Positions 11,388-24,400 of a stretch of 64,000 nt of DNA are shown here, one piece after another. The notes below the pieces were generated by a model. The model worked only from the letters and a program-made list of their open reading frames with translations. It made no database searches and had not been told where the DNA came from. The position numbers and the translations under genes were made by a program. This DNA comes from Achatina immaculata (Eukaryota; Mollusca; Gastropoda; Stylommatophora; Achatinidae), in assembly GCA_009760885.1 (NCBI GenBank), contig CM019702.1:54225282-54289281 (forward strand). The letters are read 5' to 3'. The stretch's first letter is position 1; every line of letters starts with the position of its first letter.

Positions 11388-12283
11388 TTATGTAGGATAG
11401 TTGGATCATGTTACGTACCACTTTTTTAGTTTTGTGATATCATGAGAGGTTCTCCTACTGTTTAGTGCAGTGCTTAGGATGGAAGAGTTATAATGTTTTG
11501 GTATACTGATCCAAGTGTTAGAACAGTGTGGTAATTCGAATTGAAGTCTGTAAATCTGTTTTGTGTCATATTGTGTTCCTATGTCGGGATAATCCTCATG
11601 CCGGGACATTTATCACTATGTATTTTTCTTTGGTATTGATTGATCCATCCCTCATATCGTCATCGACATCTATTTTCATATCAAATATATTTTGGTTCTT
11701 CGAAACTATAACCTGGAGACTCTGTTGTGACAACATATTAATTTCTTATGTTGTATCGTGGAATAACAGCCTGGTTATTATTAGTTGTGTGGTCAAGGAC
11801 ATCTATATTATAACTGTATAAACTTGTGAGAACTTGGGTCGTGGCGTTAATTTACGTGCATTTTAGTGGATTCCAATTCTTGGAATAGTTAACTTGAGTA
11901 GTAAAGAGAAATCTAATTACACTCGCACTCTTTCAGCTGGCCACTCTAACTTGTTCTTTCAATATTCATGGTCATTCCTTCTTATAACGTTCCTATTTTA
12001 GCAGTTTTAACATCATAGTATGTATTACCAGTGCTCTCTTGACGCCTTTGAACGTATTTCTACATCCATCATTAACTTGCTCAATGGCAGTGTAATTCAA
12101 CACTTACGATTGTGATTCATGTTCCCATGTGCCCAAATCATGAGCACATGACATAAAAAAGTCAACTTAAGCCTAGCAATAGATCGCTTGCACACTGATA
12201 GGCACAATAAGATAGTATTGACAACTGAAATTGCATCGCAAAATTTTATCATGGTTAGGTGTATATACACACACACTAGCTGA

Positions 12284-12345
12284 TTACCCCATCTCCAGAA
12301 GAAGTCAGGTACCAGTTTCTACACCTGGATGACAGGGGAGCTACA
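12284..12345 (-). repeat. Body fragment of the second SINE family (tandem copy 1)
   Basis: CTCCAGAAGAAGTCAGGTACC, CTACACCTGGATGACAGGGG match 52510-52560. Without a tRNA-like head. Confidence 0.6.
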
Positions 12346-13828
12346 TTTACTGGACTGTATAAATGTATACCAGTGAATCGTTTAAACTATTTAAACTATT
12401 ACTATCATTCGCCTGCTGTATTTGAGATGAACGTGATACATAACAATGCAAATGGGAGATAATTATGCCAGTAGTTGTTTACCTCTAAATCTAACAACCA
12501 ACATCCATGACACACAAACACTATCCTCTATTAGACAGGAAAATGAATGAAGTCTACCTATAATGTAAAGTCGAAGGAAGTTTATTTACAGGTATTCAAG
12601 TATAACTACAGTATACAAATTATAAGGCATTGTCACACTATATTAAACTCAAACCCGTGAATGTCGATGGAAATCAAGGCTGTTCAACAACTGATATGGC
12701 GCCGAACGATGTTATTTGGAAACATGAGTTGCATTTTCTAATGTTACTCAGAAAATGCGTTGACTCTGACGTATCTCCGGATGTGTTAAGTCAAAGGTTC
12801 ATGTGGTGGTGGTTCCAGTTGGCAGAGTTTCACTTTCCCACTTTTGCAGCACAGACCAGGAGACTCCAATTTAAACATTTTTGCCATGATGGTAACTACA
12901 GCCCATTTCCATTTTTTAGATTGTAACATTTGCATGCTGCGAGCAGTCTTTATGTAGGATAGTTGCATCATGTTACGTACCAGTTTTTTAGTTTTGTGAT
13001 ATCATGAGAGGTTCTCCTACTGTTTAGTACAGGGCTTAGGATGGAAGAGTTATACTGTTTTAGGATACTGATCCAAGTGTTGGAACAGTGTGGTAATTCG
13101 AATTGAAGTCTGTAAATCTGTTTTGTGTCATATCTTGTTCCTATGTCGGGATAATCCTCATGTCGGGACATTTATCACTATGTATTTTTCTTTGCTATTG
13201 ATTGATCCATCCCTCATATCGTCATCGACATCTATTTTCATATCAAATATATTTTGGTTCTTCGAAACTATAACCTGGAGACTCTGTTGTGACAACATAT
13301 TAATTTCTTATGTTGTATCGTGGAATAACAGCCTGGTTATTATTAGTCGTGTGGTCAAGGACATCTATATTATAACTGTATAAACTTGTGAGAACTTGGG
13401 TCGTGGCGTTAATTTACGTGCATTTTAGTGGATTCCAATTCTTGGAATAGTTAACTTGAGTAGTAAAGAGAAAGCTAATTACACTCGCACTCTTTCAGCT
13501 GGCCACTCTAACTTGTTCTTTCAATATTCATGGTCATTCCTTCTTATAACGTTCCTATTTTAGCAGTTTTAACATCATAGATTGTATTACCAGTGCTCTC
13601 TTGACGCCTTTGAACGTATTTCTACATCCATCATTAACTTGCACAATGACAGCGTAATTCAACACTTACGATTGTGATTCATGTTTCCATGTGCCCAAAT
13701 TATGAGCACATGACATAAAAAAGTCAACTTAAGCCTAGCAATGGATCGCTTGCACACTGATAACCACAATAAGATAGTATTGACAACTGAAGTTGCATTG
13801 CAAAATTTTAACATGGTTAGGTGTATAC

Positions 13829-13872
13829 ACACACACACATACACATATATATATATATGTATATATACACCC
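13829..13872. repeat. (CA)n(TA)n tract in tandem copy 2
   Basis: Expanded compared with copy 1 (12263-12281), explaining most of the length difference between the copies. Confidence 0.85.
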
Positions 13873-13938
13873 TAGCTGATTACCCCATCTCCAGAAGAAG
13901 TCAGGTACCAGTTTCTACACCTGGATGACAGGGAAGCT
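13873..13938 (-). repeat. Body fragment of the second SINE family (tandem copy 2)
   Basis: Same as 12284-12345, present because the block containing it is tandemly duplicated. Confidence 0.6.
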
Positions 13939-14533
13939 ACATTTACTGTATAAATGTATACCAGTGAATCGTTTAAACTATTTCAACTATTACTATCATT
14001 TGCCTGCTGTATTGGAGATGAACATGATACATAACAGGCAAATGGGAGATAATTATGCCAGTAGTTGTTTAACTCTAAATCTAACAACCGACATCCATGA
14101 CACACGAACACTATCCTCTATTAGACAGGAAAATGAATGAAGTCTACCTATAATGTAAAGTCGAAGTAAGTTTATTTACAGGTATTCAAGTATAACTACA
14201 GTATACAAATTATAAGGTATTGTCACACTATATTAAACTCAAACCCGTTAATGTCGATGGAAATCACAGCTGTAAACAACTGATATGGCGCCAAACGATG
14301 TTATTTGGAAACATGAGTTGCATTTTCTTATGTTACTCAGAAAATGCGTTGACTCTAACGTATCTCCGGATGTGTTAAGTCAAAGGTTCATGTGGTGGTG
14401 GTGGTTCCAGTTGGCAGAGTTTAACTTTCCCACTTTTGCAGCACAGACCATGAGACTTTTTTGCCATGATGGTAACTACAAACCATTTCCATTTTTTAGA
14501 TTGTAACATTTGCATGCTGTGAGCAGTCTTTAT

Positions 14534-15746
14534 GTGGATCATAGTGGAATCCTTCCTTTGCTAAGCTAAGATCTTGCGCAGCCTGTCTGGCTCTGTCTCT
14601 CTTATCCTGTAGTCGGGCCTCACGCTGTTGTACAGTCTCTGAGGCTCTAGAGGTAGCAGCTCTCTGCCGCATGCAAGTCTTCTATTCCTCTCCTCAGGAC
14701 TTTCTTGTCTACGCTGTTGTTTCATTTTTTAGCCTTTAATTGCACGCGGCCAACCGCCTTACGTTTGTGCGCAGGCATATGTAAAAAATAAATTTTAAAA
14801 AAGCTATAAAATCTAGTATAGATAGCTAATTTAAAGATAATGAGAAAACAAAATTAACATTTAAAATTATGAAGTATACAATATAATAAAGGCTAATATA
14901 TACAACAAAAAAAGAACGAAATTAAAATTTCAAATCATGAAGTACTTACATCGGCGTAGAAATATAAAACTCATCACAGACATAAAAACTATTAATGAAT
15001 GAACCTATTATAGAATACAATAAAAATTACAATAAAAAGCTAATCCAATATAAACATAAGGAAATGATACATTTAAAATCATGAAGTACTTACATCAGTA
15101 TAGAAAGCTCTTCACAAATGTAGAAAAGTAGTAATGACTTTGATCCACACCGAACATTATCTCTGTAGGATACACTTATACAATCAAGAGCGAAATGACA
15201 CCGTCATATTCCACGAAAGATGATAAACTGGAAGACTTGCCGAATTCGCTTACCTTATATATGACCATCTAAGATTCGGGTGGGTGCTGGACGTTTTTCG
15301 AACATCATGAGTCCAAGATCGCATTCATACCCACAACCTTCTAGAAGATAGAATGTGATTTCTGGTATGAAATAAACACTCTGACCATTTTCTAAATGGG
15401 CGCTGAGGTGAAAAACAGTAGGCTGGTCTGTGGATCATGTTTCTCGTTATAAATACCAACAGGTCGGCAACTCATCAGATATAACGTCATCGATTTGTGT
15501 GGGCTGACATTTGTCCGTCATGGCCGGCAATCCACAGCAGGCATAAATATCACGGGAGTTACTTCCCGTCGATCAGTGGGGTATGTTTTTATCGGTTGGT
15601 TGCAATACCACATCCACAACCCAGACCCTCCCCCCTAGGAGTCATATGGATGACCTCCCCCCCTCCCCCCACATACCTTATCGAGATTGTAAGTCATATG
15701 TGTGCCAAGTTGGTTGAAATTGCTAGAACATATGCATACACACACG

Positions 15747-15749
<3 letters not shown>
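14534..15749. other. No recognised feature
   Basis: Contains C-rich stretches at 15615-15670. No coding similarity. Confidence 0.6.

Positions 15750-15813
<64 letters not shown>
15750..15813. repeat. (TA)n microsatellite
   Basis: About 32 TA units. Confidence 0.95.
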
Positions 15814-15817
<4 letters not shown>

Positions 15818-15955
15818 CGAGTCCAGCAACTAATTAATTTATAATTACTATATACTGGGTCCACGATTTACTTTGTATAAAATGCAAACAACACTTAAGA
15901 AGACAATAAAGATATCACACGCGGATGATGGTTAAAAGTGAATAGAAGATGAGTG

Positions 15956-16185
15956 TGGCCTGGCTGGCTGAGTGGTTAAGTCTACTAATCCGGTGGTGCC
16001 GGGTTCAGTAGGGATTTCTCTCTGGCTCCACTACGCTAAGAAGATCCCGTGGTCTACTCAGACTTTAAGAATGGTAAGTACCAGAGAGATCTGGGAAGAT
16101 AATACTGACCACATAAAACTTTCATGTGCTGAAGGTCTTGGAAATACGAGCCTAACATCATTTCTCCAACATGCTTTTATTTATG
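15956..16185 (+). repeat. tRNA-derived SINE, copy 1
   Basis: Head with an A-box-like TGGCTGAGTGGTTAAG and a B-box-like GGGTTCAGTAGGG, then a body with CTAAGAAGATCCCGTGGTC, ACCAGAGAGATCTGGGAAGA, ACTGACCACATAAAACTTTC and a tail to CATTTCTCC. Body words recur at 35470-35640 and 47090-47270, defining one SINE family. Confidence 0.78.
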
Positions 16186-16294
16186 GATCGCGGAGTTTAC
16201 CAATCTGCCTACCTGCCTATTCAAACGACAATGCCTGCAAGAAACATTTTACGCTTTCAGTTATCAAACCATACAAGAGTTATCTTATACGAAC

Positions 16295-16930
16295 GTGCTG
16301 CTGTTTAGTTCCTCGTTAAAGAGGAAATCTCCGCTGCTGAAATTCACTAAAGATTTCAAACTGCTTATGGAGATGTGTGTATGGGTGGTAGCAGTGTTAG
16401 GAGGTGGATGAGACATTTCGAAGATGGAAACACGAGCATCCAAAATATGCCTCTCAGCCGTCGCCCTCGAACTGCCTCCACTGCACGGAACGTGGAAAGT
16501 AATGACGACATCATTAAACAAGACAGACGACTCACAGAATCCTAAATCGCTGCAAATAATTAAATGAATTGAAATAATTGAAACTCTAGGCTATAGAAAA
16601 GTTTGTGCCCGCTGGGTCCCGTGTATGTTGACTGAAGATCACAAAACTGTGAGAAAAACTCTGCTCCCCGGACAACTGAGGAAATTCAGAAAATAGGCTG
16701 GGAAATTCTTCCACACCCTGCCTATAGCCCCACCTGACACCCAGTGATTGCCATCTTTTCAGTTTTGTGAAAGAACAAATACGAGGCCATCACTACGACA
16801 CAGGAGAGAGAAAGTCCAGAAAGCAGTGGGTCTGTGCCTTCGATCAGCTGGAACGGAATTCTCTCAGGAGAGTATTTTCCAACTTTCAGACCGATGTGAA
16901 AAATGTGTGCATAGAAATTGAGATTGTGTT
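16295..16930 (+). pseudogene. Degenerate mariner-family transposase
   Basis: Frame-hopping remnants of a mariner/SETMAR-like transposase: EISAAEIH and RFQTAYGDVCMGGSSVRRWM (helix-turn-helix), RHFEDGNTSIQNMPLSRRPR, a TEEIQKIGWEILPHPAYSP block, then SDCHLFSFVKEQIRGHHYDT and NSLRRVFSNFQTDVKNVC. The central HDNARPH region is deleted and stops occur throughout, so the DDE/D core is lost. Terminal inverted repeats were not identified. Confidence 0.75.
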
Positions 16931-17313
16931 GGAAAGTGAAGAATAGGATGCAGGGCAGGTTAAGGTGTTACATTTATATTTTTTCCATAAATTATGATTT
17001 TTAAAAAAATTGCTCAAGACTTTCGGTATGACCATCGTATTTTATGTATTCCAAGCTCTGCACATGACGATTAATTCAAATCTTGCTTCAGAGCTTTTCA
17101 TTTATGGAGGTATGTGAAGAACTTCTCTTTGCAGATCAATGAGCGATGAGAGAGTTCAAAGTTTTGAAGACTGTGCAGGGTATTGATGTTGAGACCAGAT
17201 TCTGATTCTATGATTGTATAACAAGTCCAAACTGACACATTCGATGAGACCACAGAGACACTTCACTTAAAAGTGTCAGAATACAGATCCAGTCTGAACA
17301 TTTCGGAGAGTCC
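16931..17313. other. Downstream of the dead mariner, no feature
   Basis: AT-rich. No transposon terminus identified. Confidence 0.55.
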
Positions 17314-17395
<82 letters not shown>

Positions 17396-17404
17396 GTCTG
17401 TCTA

Positions 17405-17451
<47 letters not shown>

Positions 17452-17452
17452 G
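17314..17452. repeat. Compound (TATC)n-(TGTC)n microsatellite
   Basis: TATC units to about 17395, then TGTC units to 17452. Confidence 0.97.
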
Positions 17453-17743
17453 ATATAATCTAACACAAAGAAACATAGAACACTTCAGTATTGAACATAT
17501 TAAACGTCATGAGAACAAACATCTTTCATTTCTCGGTTCCCCCTCTGTAGACAACAAAAATATTCCCTTCTATTTCTCTGGTCCTTCACTGGAGGGAAAA
17601 CACGTTTCCTTTTATTTCCTAGGCCCACTTCGGGACGGGATACAAATTTCTCCTTTTACTTGTCCTGTCCCATTCTGAAGGGAACACATTGTGAAAAGCT
17701 CGAACCCCCGATTCAATAACCTGATACAGGTTAATTTCCTAGG

Positions 17744-17925
17744 GGATACAAACGTGGTATTGTTTTGCACTGCAAGTCATTTGATTAACGCCCCTGAAAA
17801 TGCACTTTTCTTCGAGATAGCGTAGCTTACACGAGTCACGCAATGAATACAGTGCCAGGTTGAGATCATGATCTGACACCGAGATAACTCGTCGTACTTA
17901 AAACAGGGGGAACGAAGATCTCTCT
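17744..17925. repeat. Interspersed repeat, second copy of the 10437 family
   Basis: GGATACAAACGTGGTATTGT, GCCCCTGAAAATGCACTT, CACGCAATGAATACAG, GATAACTCGTCGTACTTA match the 10437 copy. Confidence 0.65.
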
Positions 17926-20900
17926 GCAGCATAACAGGGTTCTTAGATAACATCACTTGTGTACTAGGGTCTGTACCTCTTACTTTCAGCCATGGTCCTC
18001 ACAACGTGTTATTTAAGTAAACAACACTTCTCCTTTCTCCCTGCAGTCTCAGCCTAGATCTCGCGCTGACGTTGAGATTGTCTGCGGGTGCTTTAAAAAT
18101 GTTTTTATATCTCAGCTTTCATCATCCTTGTGATGCCATTTGATGTAGAAATTAAGAGGATAGAATATTCTTCTGGAACAATCATCAATTCAGCGTTCAC
18201 TTCCCACGCCAGACTGCCAAGTGTTGTCATAAATGATGGAAGTTTAAAGAAATGCGGTAGTCCAGATCTTGTAATGTTGTCATAGCAATTGATTTTCAGT
18301 TTTTGTTTTCGGAATCAACAAAAAGAGAAACTGTAAATATTTTTATTGTGTCATGAATACGTCGGCCATGATCCGGAAATAAATCAAAGAGGGCTGAACA
18401 AGATTAGGAGCTACAGTGAATCATCTTGGCGCCATTTTTTCTCGGTGGCTGTTCTCTGTTAGTCCATGATCAAAGTGATCAGCTGTTTGTGTGCGGTCTG
18501 AGATAACTTACTTAGGAACCCATCCACCCACCCCCTCATCTTACCCAGACATAGTCAGTGATTTATTCACTCATCAGTGTAATTCAGCACTCACGGCAAC
18601 AATTTACATAACGCCCAACATTTAGTCTAATGACGAACATATTTTCTTGAAATGGGAAAAAAAATCAATATTTAATGCATGCGTCATGGACGACGACTGA
18701 TATTACATCAACATCAATTCATCAATAGAACATGACAATTTTGATTGTAGAGAACTACCTGGGACCCTGCCGCGTTGTCACAATATTGTCACAACGACAC
18801 TCATTCAGTTTTTTATGAGCAGAAAGATGTGGCGGGGAGTCGGATCGGGAGAATAAGGAAGGGCCATGTTATTCTGGGCCAGACATTGCTGAGTGTTTGA
18901 CGCACTGTGAGTCAGGGTAATGACAACGGTCACGGTGAGACAGCCACCATTTTGTTTCCTCGCAACAGGCATGGGCGTCTCCTTCCCACATGTTAACGCA
19001 GGTGCAACAGCACGAGTTGAGATTCACTGTGTGGCCGGGGGGGGGGGGGGGGAAACTCGTGATGCACATTTCTCTTGATGAAACGTCCACGACGCTCTTG
19101 TAGCTTTTCGACTGCCTGGTTTTACTGGGTCTTGGTGACTTTCCATTCAGACGATCTATTCTTTATCTCTGTGTCATAACCATAAACCTTAAAGACCCCC
19201 TTTTATATGGGTAGCATTCTGGAGAATGTTGACTGCATATTATTTTTTGTGCAAGAGTTTTACCATGTAGCCCTTAACTTTTGTACAATAAATTTGTATT
19301 GTATATATTTGTCACAAGGAATTAAACTTCGTACAGAAGTGTACGGCGTTTCAAAAACACAGAAGTAGGTCCAGCAAGGTTCTTACGAATCACTGCATAA
19401 AAATCACAATGAAAAGCTTTATATAATGATCACATATTTTACAGCTTTTCCAGTTTGACTGTTTGGTGAAATCACAGTTGACAGAGTCTTTGATAAAAAT
19501 CAATTGCTTAAAATGCCCATGACTACAAATAATTCTCTTATAAGTCAGACTCAGTCCAGCAAAAGGCGACTTCAGTGCATTTCTAATCAAGTAAATTTCA
19601 AAACTGTTAAAATAATGTGCGTACTACGTCACTTTCATGGCATGTGCTGAAATGTGTACTAGAATGTATTATGTTGTTTTATATTAATTTCGGGTTTGCT
19701 CTACCATCTGCTAAAAGTTAGACATAACAACGATGACTTCAGAGTGTGCTTTTCTGACATGCGGTTGACTGTGCTAGAAATATCGGAAGACCACACGAGA
19801 ACTAAAGAGCATTTACTCTTCTTTTACACTATGAAAACTATCCTTTACTATGGCCCTAGACCAGTGGGTCCCAGTTGGTGAGGGTCCGAGGAACCCCCTG
19901 TGGGGCTCCGTGACACAACGCAGGGTCAATTTTTATTTTCTCTGTGAACTGTGAAATCTAGATTTGCGATTAAATTAGGAAATAGTGAAGCAGACAGGAT
20001 ATCTCTCGTCATATTTTGGTTAGCTAGATGTCACAGATTTCATAGTATCTTCATTCGTCTATTTTTTTCGTAATTATTGTACTGTCTTTTGAAAAGTTTT
20101 TAATGTGATTTCAAGTGTAATGTAGCGTTTACTCAGGTTACCCACAGTTTCTGAAAGAAGGTTTTTTTTATTGAAAGCACATAGATGCAGTACAGATATG
20201 AAACTTTTTTCAAAGTATGGGAGTCTATGTAAAGACGTATTGATGTCTGTCTTGCGCCTATTACGGCACTAACTACGAACGTATTGCAACTACTCGTATT
20301 TAGCGTGTTACACAACAGCAGAACATGTATATGACTGAATACTTCACATCACTATTTATAGAGCACATATTGGCTTACTGCTACACAAGTGACAACAAGA
20401 CGTTCCATCCATACACACAGTGTAACAAACAAAACCCAGGACAAAGTATACCACGACAAGTCGGTAAAAACACTGACCAGTTTATACTAGCATCATCTCA
20501 ACACTAGCACACCTGCCACACACAACATAGATCCAAATAGCACAGGATTCACAAGTTACAAAACATGCAATTGTTTAAAGATGAAAATCCTAACGTGTAG
20601 ATGTAAATATTGAAAATGGATATGGTGAATGAAAACTACTGATGAAACAATCACAATGAATAGATGAAAATATGTCTGGCAGATTAACATCGCCACGGGG
20701 CACTTACATGGTATGCAGGAAGTTCAAATCCACACATATAGGAATGTCATGGCTACGGTGAAGTCACTTCTTATAATAGAATAGAATAGGCGAAACTCCT
20801 TATGTCCATGTAGCTCCTGTTTCGTCAGGAAATAACTGCCCGCGTACCATGTGGAATTTGACTGCGTACAATGACCTTTTACAGTGATTAAACTCAAAAT

Positions 20901-22277
20901 TCATTTGAATAAAAATAGTCACCTGACAGGTCAAATAAAACAAACATTATACAGTTATTTTATCGTAGTTTCCAACAGACTACAGTAGTAATTCTGACAA
21001 AAGTATCATGCACATATTTTGAAACTATCACTGCTGCAACTGTAGTCTGTAACATTTACTTACGCATATTTAATCTCCTCAAAAGTGCCAACTGTGAAGT
21101 GGAAATCTATGAAGACCATATGTCACGTATAACACGAAATCATATTTTATGAGGAACAGCATTCACTCTCTCATCTGCTTGTAACAAGAGAAGGCGGCCT
21201 TTTCTGAGCACAGACGTTTCACCTACTTGATCCTTCCAGTTCATCTAGTTAGTACATTTTATTCAAAGCTCACCTGATTACATCTTTCCATCTTTATAAA
21301 CTCCTCATCAAGAATTTGTGTATCATGTAACATAACTGAGCAGGCTTTTTTTTCAGAGCGTTTGAATTATCATATAATTTTCATATTATGCATTATTTGG
21401 TGCTTATTCTAAGACTATAAGAAACTGTGCATATTGATATGGTGTGTAGCAACTCCATATACTCTCCCATACTGTTGATCATTGAAATATAAATAATATT
21501 TGAATCGCTATAGAAAAAAACATTTTCTTAATGCTACAAGCATCCCCAATCAAATATTTTATATTAATAAAATCTGGTAGATTCTAGTGAAGCTGAATAC
21601 ATGATATTATAAATAGTGAGGTCATTTTTAAAAGCAGTAGTTGAATATAATATTCATTGACCTGTTCACCACAGAAACAGCTAATTGCAAATGAATGAAT
21701 CAAATAAAAGTACGAATAGGTTTCGGAAATGCAAAAGTATCCTTTTATGGCATGAAGAGGGTAGCAACAAGTTACGAAATTCCCCCTACACGTGAGAGAA
21801 AGGTTATTACAGTGCTATATAGAACCTATATTGCAATATGACTGGAAAAAAGTACAGTCAGCACAAGATAACAAAGAAACAGAAAGCAACATTTCATTTC
21901 TCTCTGTGCTTCTCTCAGTTTGCTACGAGTATTACCTTCACTTTCGTCGTTCTTATTATTTTCTGTTTTACAGCGTCGTCTGAAAATTGTTTCATATAGA
22001 CTTTTGCCCTACGTGACCTGTGTCCTGTACTGCTTCGTTGTGGATTATTTTGATGTATATTCAGTGTCTCACACATCTCGTAGACAAAGCGACTATCTCA
22101 CCATATTTGCCCAGCCTGACTGTACCCTGTATTGCATCATTGCTTGGCCGTCAGTCGAAAGTCACATAACCTTTGACCCCAGTGCATTATGTAATATTAT
22201 GAACATGTAATTTATCAAGACAATACATCCTTTTCCGGCGGATCATGTGCGTAAAGAAAAGAGAGAATGAAATCACC
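17926..22277. other. 4.3 kb without recognisable genes
   Basis: Apart from the poly-G run and short frames there is nothing with family similarity. Frames such as 19696-19881 and 21920-22210 lack splice-supported partners. Confidence 0.55.
19036..19052. repeat. Poly-G run
   Basis: Uninterrupted G run of about 17 bases after GTGTGGCC; length likely unreliable. Confidence 0.9.
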
Positions 22278-22411
22278 AAATCCTTGCCGTCAAGGGTGTA
22301 TTCTCAAATTCTTGCCATGAAGGGTATATTCTCAAATCCTTGCCATGAAGGGTACATTCTCAAATCCTTGCCGTCAAGGGTATATTCTCAAATCCTTGCC
22401 GTCAAGGCTAC
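22278..22411. repeat. Minisatellite, 28-bp unit, about five copies
   Basis: AAATCCTTGCCGTCAAGGG and TATATTCTC repeat with CCATGAAGGG variants. Confidence 0.9.
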
Positions 22412-23191
22412 ATTATGTGGTGAAACGTAATGCATTCCTAAATCCGTTGGTTTTTATTTTAACATTTAGAGTCGTCATTGTGATCTGGAGCTGAAATGAC
22501 AGGCTCTAAAAATGAGAGCAGCGGGATCTCTGGTGATACTAGTTTTATTATGCTCTTCACATTACGCATTATAACTGTTATTATTATTTTAGGCGTGCTC
22601 TCAGACGCAGCTTCTTGCAAGTCACAGCTAAGTGTTTTCTGTCTTCTACTTTTTTTACATTTTTATTTGTTGTTTACCACTCACAGGATTTTGTATTCTG
22701 CATATTCTAAGTCAACATTTTATACTCACATTTTATTTAACATTTACATAACTTTAGTAAAAGCCTCAGTTTCTCTTCCTATACATTTCTCTTCATTGTA
22801 AGATGGCATGATCACTGTTAGCATTGAAATTAAAAGTACGTTTACCTTGCTAGATTAATTTTTTCCAATACCTTTTTGTTTCACATACTGTCTATATTTT
22901 CTGCACGCTTCTTGAGGAAGTACATATGCATAATTTCGCACGGAATTCTCTTATCAATTAAAAAAAGCATGTCTTGCTCCGTCAGATTTTGTTATATATC
23001 ACACACTATGAGATGATCCTGCAATATAACAAGCAATCTTTATTGTATTATTTCTAACATTCTCCAGGTGAAAACTGCTTTATACGTCTTTTTAAAATTG
23101 TTAATACTTTGTCATGTTATAAATAAAAAGTGAACTTTTGATGAATATTATTGTTTTCTAGTGTTGCTATTCTTTAACTTGAACATCAGAC
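22412..23191. other. Upstream region of GPCR unit B
   Basis: The 101-codon frame at 22496 begins MTGSKNESSGISGDTS, the sort of short sequon-bearing N-terminus these receptors have, but no TM1 motif follows in frame, so an exon call is not justified. Confidence 0.4.
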
Positions 23192-23341
23192 ATGGGCATC
23201 GAGACAAGGCTGATCTCAAGTTATGTTTTCTTTGCTGGGCTAAGCTCAATCACTGAAGTGTTTGGTATTGTGACAAACATCATCAACATCATCTGCTTCG
23301 TTCACAGGGAATAAGTGACCCAGTCAACGTTAGTCTCTTGG
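23192..23341 (+). pseudogene. GPCR unit B, exon 1 (TM1) with frameshift
   Basis: The ATG at 23192 opens MGIETRLISSYVFFAGLSS, followed by TM1 (ITEVFGIVTNIINIICFV), clearly homologous to exon 1 of units A and C. The frame hits TAA right after HRE at about 23310. Dropping into the next frame from about 23305 restores QGISDPVNVSLLG, so one base is missing in the ACAGGG stretch where units A and C carry a KQG-coding sequence. The donor GG|GTAAGA ends the exon with one codon base (phase 1), matching the family. Pseudogene or one-base assembly error. Upstream, 22496-22600 could hold another N-terminal exon, but I cannot support it. Confidence 0.65.
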
Positions 23342-23486
23342 GTAAGACAAAAGCTATTTTTTACCATCTAACACTATTAACTCTAAAAGTAGGAGTTATC
23401 ACCTCGTAACAGATAAGGGTAAAGTCGTGGGATATGAGGGAAAAATGAAGGTTCACATTAGAACCAAGTGAAAAAAAAAAGTTTTC

Positions 23487-23766
23487 AGGAATGATAGAAT
23501 CTTGAATCTTGTCAGTTAGCATCATCGCAGTCTAGACACATCAGGAATGCTAGAATCTTGAATCTTGGCAGTTAGTATCATCGTACTCTAGACACATCAG
23601 GAATGCTAGAATCTTGAATCTTGGCAGTTAGCATCATCGCAGTCTAGACACATCAGGAATGCTAGAATCTTGAATCTTGGCAGTTAGTATCATCGTACTC
23701 TAGACACATCAGGAATGCTAGAATCTTGAATCTTGGCAGTTAATATCATCGTACTCTAGACACACT
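23487..23766. repeat. Minisatellite, 56-bp unit, five copies
   Basis: AGGAATGCTAGAATCTTGAA starts each copy (23487, 23543, 23599, 23655, 23711). Copies 1 and 3 read GCATCATCGCAG, and copies 2 and 4 GTATCATCGTAC, so a two-unit period is visible. In intron 1 of GPCR unit B. Confidence 0.9.
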
Positions 23767-23954
23767 CGTGCACGTTCTGCTCTCTGTTTCAGTAACTGCC
23801 GAAGAGTATGACCACTAACTGCACCAGTCAGTTGTTGGCTCAGGCAACCTCGAATACTACGAGACAGCCACCCGGCTCTTCCCTCCACCCCCTTCTTCAC
23901 ACCTCTACCCTTCATTTTCTGTATATATATATATTGCCACCACACACACACACA

Positions 23955-24400
23955 CTTTCCTCCTCCTAAACCAGTTTCTCTGTTATCTGCATCAGTATAT
24001 CCGTCCTGTCCATGGGAACCATATCTATTTCAATAGCAGTAGGGGCAACATGATCTTCTACCTCATTGCCTCTCACTCCCGCATGCTCTGGGCAGTATAT
24101 TCACGTCAGCCTTGTGACATTGGAATAAACCCAATAGCTGAACCCATTCATGATATAGCAAACCCCTCTCTATCTTGCAAATGATAACTTTAGAGTCCGT
24201 CACTACCAGACTGTGTGTATCATCCTGGTAAACTAGCCAGGACAGAGCCATGGTCAATGCCTCCATTTCAATCCGCATGCTCAATGTCGTCGTACAGGAA
24301 GCCCCAGATTTATGTGGCACCAGACTATAGACCTGCCCACTCTTTTTACCTGGCAGCGCTGAGCCGTCCATAAGGATGACTGGGCTATATGATTATACTG
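23955..24400 (-). mobile_element. RNase H domain of a non-LTR retrotransposon, decayed
   Basis: Minus strand within intron 1 of GPCR unit B. Frame 24371-24063 shows MDGSALPGKKSGQVYSL (first Asp), MRIEMEALTMALSWL (Glu), SLVVTDSKVIICKIERGLLY (second Asp) and HEWVQLL. After a frameshift at about 24095 the last block PEHAGVRGNEVEDHVAP appears (His/Glu block of RNase H). It then ends with residues up to a stop near 23975. RNase H after RT is characteristic of I/Jockey-type LINEs with this domain, so this is a different group from LINE-A to F. Confidence 0.75.

Larger units (their letters stand above)
11388..14533. repeat. Tandem duplication, about 1.56 kb unit
   Basis: Copy 1 is 11388-12949 and copy 2 is 12950-14533, in direct head-to-tail arrangement; TTTATGTAGGATAG stands at both starts and TTTATGTGGAT at the end. 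Copies differ by scattered substitutions and by a longer (CA)n(TA)n run in copy 2 (13829-13870). Short open frames (for example 97 codons at 11528 and 13090) are kept in both copies but resemble nothing and have no coding signature I can defend. Confidence 0.85.

Noticed and set aside
11528..13383. Duplicated 97-codon frames as a conserved gene pair
   Set aside because: Identity comes from the tandem duplication itself; no domain, splice context or coding bias is visible.
15497..15844. 115-codon frame as a gene
   Set aside because: Half of it is a (TA)n tract translated as an Ile-Tyr run.
15956..16030. Functional tRNA gene
   Set aside because: A and B boxes are present but the arms do not pair into a cloverleaf, and the downstream body recurs at other loci, so it is a SINE.
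17273..17458. Repeat protein of YLSI and CLSV units
   Set aside because: Translation of the (TATC)n/(TGTC)n microsatellite.
18869..19090. 73-codon minus-strand frame with CxCxC residues
   Set aside because: Spans a poly-G run of doubtful length and resembles no family.
20670..20760. tRNA or SINE head, because AAGTTCAAATCC resembles a B box
   Set aside because: No convincing A box at the right spacing and no cloverleaf; a short B-box match is expected by chance.
22496..22801. 101-codon frame as an N-terminal exon of GPCR unit B
   Set aside because: Only the first 16 residues look like such an N-terminus; no TM1 motif follows and no splice pair to 23192 could be shown.
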